Part shown: positions 56,651-64,000 of the stretch, piece after piece
Position numbering within the stretch: position 1 is the first letter of the stretch
How the letters are laid out: each line of letters begins with the position of its first letter
DNA from: Dicyema japonicum
Taxonomy: Eukaryota; Dicyemida; Rhombozoa; Dicyemidae
Direction: 5' to 3'
Assembly (NCBI GenBank): GCA_011109175.1
Contig: RDEW01000002.1
Location: 1,775,925-1,839,924 of the forward strand
Length of the DNA stretch: 64,000 bases
Translations under genes and position numbers: made by a program
The notes under the pieces: model-generated
Database searches by the model: none
What the model was told of the DNA's origin: nothing
Seen by the model: only the letters and a program-made list of their open reading frames with translations

Positions 56651-56950
56651 ATATTATTGGATCATCAAATAGCATTGATGGCTGTTATCTAAATGACTGA
56701 TATATATTTTGATAACCTATAAATTTGGATTATTCTCAACGATTTAATTTTCCCTACTTATTGCCCACTTTTTTCTATCAACTACATTTGAATTATGAAA
56801 TTTATTTCCTGAAACTGTATCGCCTTAGATCTATCAACAATATTATTGGATCCTCAAATAGTGTTGATGCTGTTATCAAAATGTCTAAAATATATATATT
56901 TTGCTGACCTATAAAAATATTGATTATTCAACAATATTTGATTTTCAATA
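56650..56950 (+). repeat. AT-rich direct repeat, two ~95-bp units
   Basis: 56655-56760 and 56847-56948 share ATTGGATC, TCAAATAG, GTTATC, ATATAT, CCTATAAA and GATTATT in order, an imperfect tandem duplication. Confidence 0.55.
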
Positions 56951-57089
56951 CTTGTTGTCAGACTCTGAAATTATATGAAAAAATTTATTGTATATTTTTT
57001 ATATTACCATTTTTAATCACCATTTTAAAATTTTATTATATTTTTTTGAAAAATTACAACGATTCAATCAGAAGGTGGCTTTTCACACT

Positions 57090-57345
57090 CATCGATATTT
57101 TTAATGAATGATTATCGTGGATACGATCTTCCTTGAAGCGGAGTCGAACGCCTTGTGGATATTGACTGAGTGGAACATGGTTATTACTCAGACTTGTACA
57201 ATTTATGACGGACATATGAAGAACTAGAAATAACCCACGTGGATATTTGAATCTGTGACTATTTTTTGGATAAGAATAGATTCATTTTTCAGATATACAT
57301 AATAGGAGATCAATCCCACGATGGCGTCAATGCAATGTACCATCG
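57090..57345 (-). mobile_element. LINE RT fragment, second copy
   Basis: Closely similar to 10870-11110 (shared GGAGTCGAACGCCTTGTGGA and GGAGATCAATCCCACGATGG), carrying the same KAFD-type block on the minus strand. Confidence 0.65.
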
Positions 57346-58139
57346 AACAAGGATCCTTCTGAACCTAGACAGACTAGCTGGAAGTTTATTGCTATCAGGA
57401 GAGTCCCCACAATATACCTCTCGAATTATCTCAAAGACTTCATTCGTCAAATAGGGGCATTTTTCTTTAGTGTCCACATTATTAATGAGCAAGATGGAAT
57501 AATACAAATATCATAACGTCGACAGTTCTGAATGGCATGCTTCCATAAATTCAAAAAAAACATGTTGTAACTAAGCGTCGCTTAACTGATATTCATTGGC
57601 CTAATAAAAAAATTTCAAAAAAAAGTGGCGGACACCTTTTAATCGCCTTAAGACATCGCTTACTTTTTTATATTTCTGAAAATTTTTTTATTAATTTATT
57701 TTTTCATTGGGAGCCGTTGGTCAAATGACGGCTGAGTTTTTGCGCAAACTCGCAGGAATGTTTGCCAGAAAGAAAAGGGATCAACAAGAAGGGTTATGGC
57801 CAAACTCCGAGGGAACTCGTTCGCGATCCACCCAGTCAACTTTATCAACTAACATTGTTTCTTGTTAAATAATAATTGTCTTTAAAAAATGTATTTTTTT
57901 AGAAATTAATATTTTTAAATAAAGTCTCCATTATGTCCTGCAGACATTGAGCACGATATGGGAGATACCTCACAAGCCATCGTGTTATTCTAGGTTCACC
58001 CTTCCGCTTCCACGGTTAACCTGATAAACTCAGACGTGCTCGGACCACCAATAACGCCCGACGTCTCACCGGAGATCGTCTGGAAAACTGTTGAAGATAC
58101 CTCCCTTGATTTCTGTTAAGATTGGGCCATTTGTGTAGA

Positions 58140-58345
58140 ATTCATGTGCTTTGTGAACGTTAAATTTGAGCTTGAAAAAATGCCAGATATTCATAAACGC
58201 CCTACTTTTTAAAAGAAAAATTTCTCATTAATAAAAAATCCCTTTACTTTTTTATGGGATCCTGACGCCTCCTTGATTGGACATCAGTTTTACTGTGACA
58301 TGCCACCAATTGACTCTTCAGCCAATTGGCTTATTCTTTGTGTTA
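58140..58345 (+). repeat. Dispersed repeat C, copy 2
   Basis: Matches 55670-55795. Its right part (CCAATTGACTCTTCAGCCAA) matches 63215-63240. It sits directly left of a SINE. Confidence 0.65.
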
Positions 58346-58369
58346 AATCAATAATTAATTAGTGTCACT

Positions 58370-58590
58370 ATATATCAGTGGTTAGGTGTCGGGCTTAAGT
58401 GGCTTAGGCTACGGGTTCGAATTTCGCTTCTGTTACCTGGTAAAAGGTTCCACGCATCTACGATGCAGAAAGGGTTTGACGAGTGACGCCGTCATCAGTG
58501 GATACTCACTGCGGAACTGGATTGTCTTGAAAGGTCCACACACAAGAAAAAAAGAAGTGAAGATCATTCCTTGGATTAGTTAAATTAACT
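58370..58590 (+). repeat. tRNA-derived SINE copy
   Basis: Starts with CAGTGGTTAGGTGTCGGGCT (A-box region) and GGGTTCGAATTTC (B box), then a family body with GACGAGTGACGCCGTCATCA and CACACAAGAAAA. The inverted copy at 62850-63060 retains the complete A-box GTGGCATAGTGG. Confidence 0.8.
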
Positions 58591-58599
58591 GTTCTTTAC

Positions 58600-59960
58600 T
58601 TAAATAAAGTGTGTCCTGCCTATGCGGAGTTATAAATACTATGGCTCTCGTGAAAAGGCTTTATATATATCACTCACTAAATTAGTTTTAACGAACTTGC
58701 ACCGTCGGGCTTGCATCTTGTCGACCTCTTCCCCCCACAACGGTGCTTGGCTGAATTTCCATCATCTTCATTGGGTTTATTTCTGGATCTGGATGCTCTT
58801 CAAATTGGTCCTTTGGTTAGTCTCTCGGTAGACCTGTGCCAGTCTCATCCGACCACTTCGCATATCTCTTTCTTGTGTACAGGAAAGTCGGTCGGATCAG
58901 TTTTCTCTTTAATCGACATGCAAGCGCAAGAGGAGACGCTTTGGAGTAGTGGTGGATACAACGGAGGACCGCATACTTATGATGGTGCTTCCAATTGTGG
59001 GAACTGAGATCTGTTTGACTACACTTTATCCTCTTTCTAGATTCCGTTAATGAAGCAGATATGGTGTACTATAGTTCTAGTACACTTAATGTCTCCAACT
59101 TCTCCTCCCCCTTAAAGTGCGGGATACTGGTTCTCGCCATGAAACCATTGATCTTCTCCTCCACCAAACACTTAATCGGTTTATCCTCTTCCTCGCATAG
59201 ATCATCGCATAACCTTTTGATGGCCACTCTCCTTGTTTTCTCCAATAGAGACATTATTCTATCCTTCTTCGAAGGTGAGATACCACCCCCCGTTTCCATA
59301 GAGTAAATTGAGTAGAATTATCCCGTAAGATGAATCGAAATGTATCCTTATAGACGAGTAGCTTGCATAGAAAGGGATTCCAGAGTTAACCTGCTCAATC
59401 CCCAACTTCAATTGGTAGAAACAGTCTGCATACTACCTTCCAGGACGGAACCCCCATTGCTGAGGTAACAAGAAATTAGTATCTTCTATGTTTCTACATA
59501 TTTTGAAACACTCTCCTCGATTATCTCTGAGATACGGTTCTAGGCATATCCACACAGGCGTAAGTGACGACAAACAAGGAAAACTCCTAGTTTGTCACCG
59601 CCATTATAAAAAAAACGGTTTGGATCTTCCGCCCTAAGAAATTCAAATCCACAGGTTTCGAACAAGCGCTCAGACGCAATCTCTCTTGGCCAAATCGAAT
59701 TAGAACTCCTGTTTTATAACTAAGACACTATTTTTAATCTTCTGATTAGCAAACTTTCGGGATGATCCCTCCATGGCAAGGGCCACCACTTCCTCTGAAT
59801 TCGCTATTATGCATATCTCCTTCAGCTATGATATTATCTCCTCCAATTAGCTAGACACTCTCTCAGAGAGGTTAGGCAACTGTTCCCCTAGTTCTCTTGC
59901 ACTTCGCCAACGCAGGTTTAACCATAGGTGACTTCGCTGGCCACGATCGTCCTTTCTCTG
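58600..59960 (-). mobile_element. Degenerate copy of the APE-type LINE
   Basis: 59560-59720 reads NGGDKLGVFLV on the minus strand, matching YGGDMLGVFLVSPS of the copy at 60062-62718. 59299-59069 reads RIMSLLEKTRRVAIKRLCDD, matching RIMFLMEKTRRSAIKLALGK. The RT core is deleted. Confidence 0.7.
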
Positions 59961-60061
59961 GAGTTAAACACTTGTCACATAGAGTTTGTTTCTATACTAC
60001 TTTCCACGGTGTTCTTTGACATTAGTCTGTCTCTGTTCGAAAATTTAGTTCATTCGTGAAT

Positions 60062-62718
60062 ATCAAATCAAATCAAATCAAATTTATTCCAAAGTAAGTA
60101 AGTAAGGAGTTATTTTTAGGATATTTAAACGTGTCCGCCTATGCGGCCTGGACACTTCCGATGTATCCACACTCCATTTAGTTATCTTTTATCGTCGGAT
60201 CCATTGATTCTTTTCTTTATGATGTTTTTAACAGGAGTCAGAATCATGTCTTCTTCAGTGCTGAGAGCATCCCAGAGCCTTTTTCCTAAAGCCAACTTTA
60301 TTGCCGACCTTCTGGTTTTTTCCATGAGAAACATTATTCTTTCTCTTTGGCAAGAGAAAAACCATGCTTCGCATCCATATAGCAGTTCCGTTAGGATGAC
60401 CCTCATGAAGATGAACAAGAAGGTTTCCTGGCTTACAAGCAACTTTTTCGTACATAAGAGTGCTTGAAGCGCCTTCTTCCTTCTTCGTCTTATGTCCTTC
60501 TTGAAGGAACTATTTCCATCGATTGCTATCCCGAGGTAGCGCATTGAGTTTACATTAGCAAACTCTATGAGTAAGGCTTCTTCTGATGCCTCCTTAGGCG
60601 ACTTACTCGTAGAGAGCTGGATTTCTCCGTAGACAATCTCATCCCTCTTTTTGTGTACCAGTCCTGAACTTGACCAATGAATGACATGATCCTTTTCTCC
60701 GAAAGAGTTGATTTGCCAGATGTATCTGTGATCAGAATATCATCGGCGTATATCAATAGTTTTGTGTTTATCCGGTGGAGTTGGAAAATCGATAGAATAT
60801 GTTGAATAGCAGAGGGCTCAGGACGGAACCCTGAGAACTCCCCTCTTCAGTATGTGCTCCAACGCGTACTTGGGAAATCCGTCCTGTTAGGAAATCCCTT
60901 ATCCAGATGAGTAGTTTCTTTTGGATCTGAGCAGCTGCTAGCCTTGATAGGAGTACTTCATGGCACACACTATCGAAAGCCTTGGACAGATCCAAACATA
61001 CCAGGTTGACTAGTCTTTTGACTTCCAGACCTCTCAATACAGTTGAATGCATCTGGTAGATACAGTCCGTGCATGATTTTCCAGGTCTGAAGCCCCATTG
61101 TTCTGCGAGGAGGAAACCACTCTCTTCTATGTGGTCGTTAAGCCTCCTGAAGATAATTCGTTCGATAATCTTGGAGATCGAACAGATGAGGCTTATTGGC
61201 CTATAGCTGAGAGGGTCCCTCCTCGATTTTCCTGGTTTCAGTATCATTCTGACAATGGAAGATTTCCAGCGTTTAGGGACATGACCATGATGAATGCTTG
61301 CATTGAATAAATTCTTCAGTATGGGAAATAGAGCCTCTGGGGCTTCCTTGAACAATCTCATGCTTAGATGGTCAAGTCCAGGAGCGTTAGCCTTGCATTT
61401 AATGATTGCAGTCATGACTTCCTCCGTAGTTATTTTCACTTCAGTATCTTTAAGATCGTCCAAACAGTAGGTTAAAATTTCACGTGAAGAATCTAACGTC
61501 TTCCTCGGAATAAGCTCCATCAGGTTGATACCCTGAATACGGTCCAGTTGTTTCTTAAAATATCTGGGGCTTCTTCCATAGAACACAGTCCACCTTCTGG
61601 CTTGGTCAAGGAGATTTTTATGTCATTCGTTTTCTGGCTAGTTATTCTTTTGTAGAACTTCCAGAACGAGGGGTCTTTGGTGTTTAGTTTGCTTGCCTCT
61701 GCCCTCAAACATTGTTCTTAAGATAGTCTTGTTCCTTCTTCAATGGCTTTCTTGGTTATCTTCAATTGTTCGGTCAGTGCAATCCGGTCTATCCAGTCCA
61801 CACATCTTCTGAGTTTAGTCCTCAGGCAATTCCTTTCATTGATCAAAGATAATGTGGAAATCGAAAGACTGATGCTCTTTCCATGATTAGTACTCGAGGA
61901 TCTCCTTATTGCGTAAAGCATTAAGTATGTCTCCATCATGATAGAGAGTTCATTGTCTATGATGTCGATATCACTTCGGGAATAATCTTTAATCTTCCAG
62001 TGTTTAAGGTTTCTTGATATGTAGCCTCCTGTAGTGTTCCCAGTTTATTCTTGTTAGGTCGCAACCTGTAAACACGGAGTCCATGGAGTCTGGAGCTAGG
62101 TTCAATAACATCTCTTGGGGTATATGATCACTCCCGATGTCCCACATGATCATCGGCTTTTCTACATAACTGTAGAGTGATGGTGACACCAGGAACACCC
62201 CAAGCATGTCTCCCCCGTAGTGCGAGTAATGATTCGGTTTTTCCGATGTCAAAATCTCAAATCCAGTTCTATCACTCAATTTCATTAGTCTGATTCCATC
62301 ATCGTTAGTACCGAGGCAACCATATTCAATGTTTTTGGCATTTAGATCACCCACTAGGATGGACATATCATTTCTTGTGAAGAATTCTTCAATTTCTGCG
62401 GAACACTTTTTAAGGTCTTTTGAATACATTCCACCGACGTGAATCCAACTGCCGCAACATCTCACCTCGACGGAAACAAATTCACAGTGTGTATTCATAA
62501 TAATTTTTTGTGTTGTTGGTCTTTTTCACTTTGGTCTCGTTGACCACCAGGATGTCAATCTTGGTGGACGATAGTAGTAGTGCCAGGTCATGACGCCTCT
62601 TCTTTAGGGATCGGGCGTTCACCAGCACTATCTTCAAGTTTCTTTTCAAATTTCTTGTTGGTGGCCCGGACTCTCCATGGCCAGGTCCACCATTCGTGAA
62701 TAAAGTCATTTTTGTCAA
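60062..62718 (-). mobile_element. APE-endonuclease LINE with (TTTGA)n tail
   Basis: Endonuclease part on the minus strand: LKIVLVNARSLKKRRHDLAL, DILVVNETK, then MSILVGDLNAKNIEYGC and IMWDIGSDHIPQEM (62718-62004). The RT frame at 61586-60768 (272 codons) has HVPKRWKSSIVRMILKPGKS, DPLSYRPISLICSISKIIER, EQWGFRPGKSCTDCIYQMHS, VCLDLSKAFDSVCHEVLLSR and EGSSQGSVLSPLLFNIF, followed one frame over by MIYADDILITDTSG. The post-RT part ends near 60182 and a (TTTGA)4 tail lies at about 60064-60086. Frameshifts separate five segments, but the catalytic YADD and the SDH motif survive. Related to CR1/Jockey-type elements; the best-preserved retrotransposon in the window. Confidence 0.9.
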
Positions 62719-62849
62719 TTAAATCAAAACTGCTCTTTGTGAACGTTAATTTTGAGAAAAGTGATTTATTAAGGAAAAAAGTGAGCAATAATAACAGCCT
62801 TTTTCACGGAGCCGTGGTATTAGCTCCGCATAGGCATTTTAACTAATCG

Positions 62850-63060
62850 TAGAACCAAGAAATGATCTTCACTTCTATTTTCTTGTGTGTGGGTCCTTTT
62901 TTGACAATCCAGTTCCGCAGTGAGAGTCCACTGATGACGGCGTTACTCGTCAAGCCTCTTTAGCATCGTAGATGCGTGGAACCTTCAACCAGGTGAACAG
63001 AACCCGTAACCTAAGTCACTTTAGCCCGACACCTAACCACTATGCCACCTGGCTGATGTG
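62850..63060 (-). repeat. tRNA-derived SINE copy (inverted)
   Basis: Reverse strand: CCAGGTGGCATAGTGGTTAG (A box), a decayed B box (GGGTTC), then the same body and CACACAAGAAAA end as 58370-58590. It forms a ~4.3-kb-spaced inverted pair with that copy, bracketing the two LINE copies. Confidence 0.8.
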
Positions 63061-63069
63061 TGAGCAAAT

Positions 63070-64000
63070 GGTCATATATCGTGTAGAAATCCAATTTGAA
63101 GATAAAAATAAAAATTATTTTTTTTATAAAAAAAATGTGCTCCCTTTTTCCTTTTATGGGAGCCTGAAGTCCTTTCCCTTTATATGGACAACAGTACTTT
63201 GGACCATCGTGACCAATTGACCCTTCAGCCAATTGGCCACAATTCATTCGTGTTAATTGTATATACATAAATCGATAATTAATCCAAGTTTGTTTTTACA
63301 GTTTGTTCTTTTATCCTCACTTTCGTTTTTACAAAAATGATTTCTCATTTATAAGACATTATTCCTTTTCTTTTATGGGGCCCTGACCACCGATTCTTTT
63401 GTATGGAGATCAGCTTTAAGAATGGTGCTACAATCGACTCTAGCTAATTGCCCCCTAATCGAAAATTAATTAGTCTGATAATAAAATTACCCGAGGCTGT
63501 CTATTCTCGAAAAACTTCTTATGCTTGGGTCCCCGCTCACTGGGGTCTTATAGGACACCTGACTTCTGAGACTGGACATTTGAAAGTAAGCGGCCTCCTA
63601 CTTGTTAACGGCCTCCTACTAGGTAACTAACATTTTATCCATCATCGATGGTGGGTCTGAATCCTGTCCGACCAAAAAAAGTCGGGGTACTAATTATTTC
63701 TAGCACTGAATCCACGATTCAAAACAGAAGAGGAAAAAACTGTAAGTTACAAAATAATTGGAGAAATAATTTTTGAGACTGAAATATCAAAGTCGTTACT
63801 TGTTATCACTACTTCCACTCGTGAATAAACATCTTAACAACGTCATATCCCCGTCCAACGAAATTAAAATTTGAATAAACAATTTTGGACACTATAAACG
63901 GTGCTTCAACACAACTTCAAGTTCCTGACGGCCCTCTCCTTTGCTTTTATCTTTTCGTGCTAATCGAACAATTTATTGCGGAAAAGTGGGAAAATGGTCA
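63070..64000. other. Right edge of window, repeats only
   Basis: 63115-63240 and 63340-63420 carry repeat-C blocks (TTTTATGGGA, GCCCTGA). No supported gene; the ORF at 63448-63630 is unrecognised. Confidence 0.4.

Noticed and set aside
60141-60467. 108-codon plus-strand ORF
   Set aside because: Antisense shadow of the LINE post-RT region (minus strand, YLGIAIDGNSSFKKD).

Overview
The window is eukaryotic nuclear DNA, AT-rich by eye, with genes on both strands separated by large amounts of decayed transposable elements. The strongest clue to the organism is the intron size. In ten protein genes the reading frame and family-conserved motifs can be restored only by removing GT-AG introns of about 18-30 nt, most of them 21-25 nt, with a few up to about 44 nt. 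A bHLH-PAS factor, a TRAF-type MATH protein and a GPI transamidase subunit point to a metazoan. Tiny introns in an animal genome fit dicyemid mesozoans, whose introns are known to average about 26 nt. The assignment is inference; no rRNA or mitochondrial marker is present.

Host genes in order: a four-lectin-domain type I membrane receptor (6221-8430, -); a single-minded/trachealess-type bHLH-PAS factor (15031-16047, +); alpha-SNAP (19334-20338, -); GPAA1 (22426-24471, +); the ribosome-export GTPase LSG1 (30820-32808, +) followed by ABCF3 (33610-36028, +); serine hydroxymethyltransferase (40699-42331, -); a short TRAF/MATH protein (43032-43672, -); RNA polymerase I/III subunit RPAC2 (46883-47345, -); and a cold-shock/Y-box protein (48622-49039, +). 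These are mostly unrelated housekeeping functions and do not form an operon. LSG1 and ABCF3 are tandem genes of ribosome assembly and translation.

The rest is largely mobile DNA. DNA transposons: a hAT remnant at the left edge; a hAT with a perfect 8-bp target duplication (17855-19032); a ZBED5-like hAT (37723-39422) inserted into a retrotransposon; a Tigger/pogo-like element with terminal repeats (12112-13436); and smaller fragments. Non-LTR retrotransposons: an APE-type LINE with a (TTTGA)n tail (60062-62718); a Jockey-like LINE (about 43800-46200); a restriction-like-endonuclease LINE (CCHC / RPD / WD-T-C-VD signature) present as at least eight 3' pieces; and several RT fragments. A tRNA-derived SINE family occurs in about five copies.

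Points of special interest: the miniature introns; single-base deficits at G-runs in otherwise intact SHMT, Y-box and lectin genes; marked over-representation of CACGTG; a duplicated 140-bp sequence of unknown nature; and nested transposons with readable target-site duplications. Exon models come from manual frame restoration and family comparison from memory, without alignment or transcript data.
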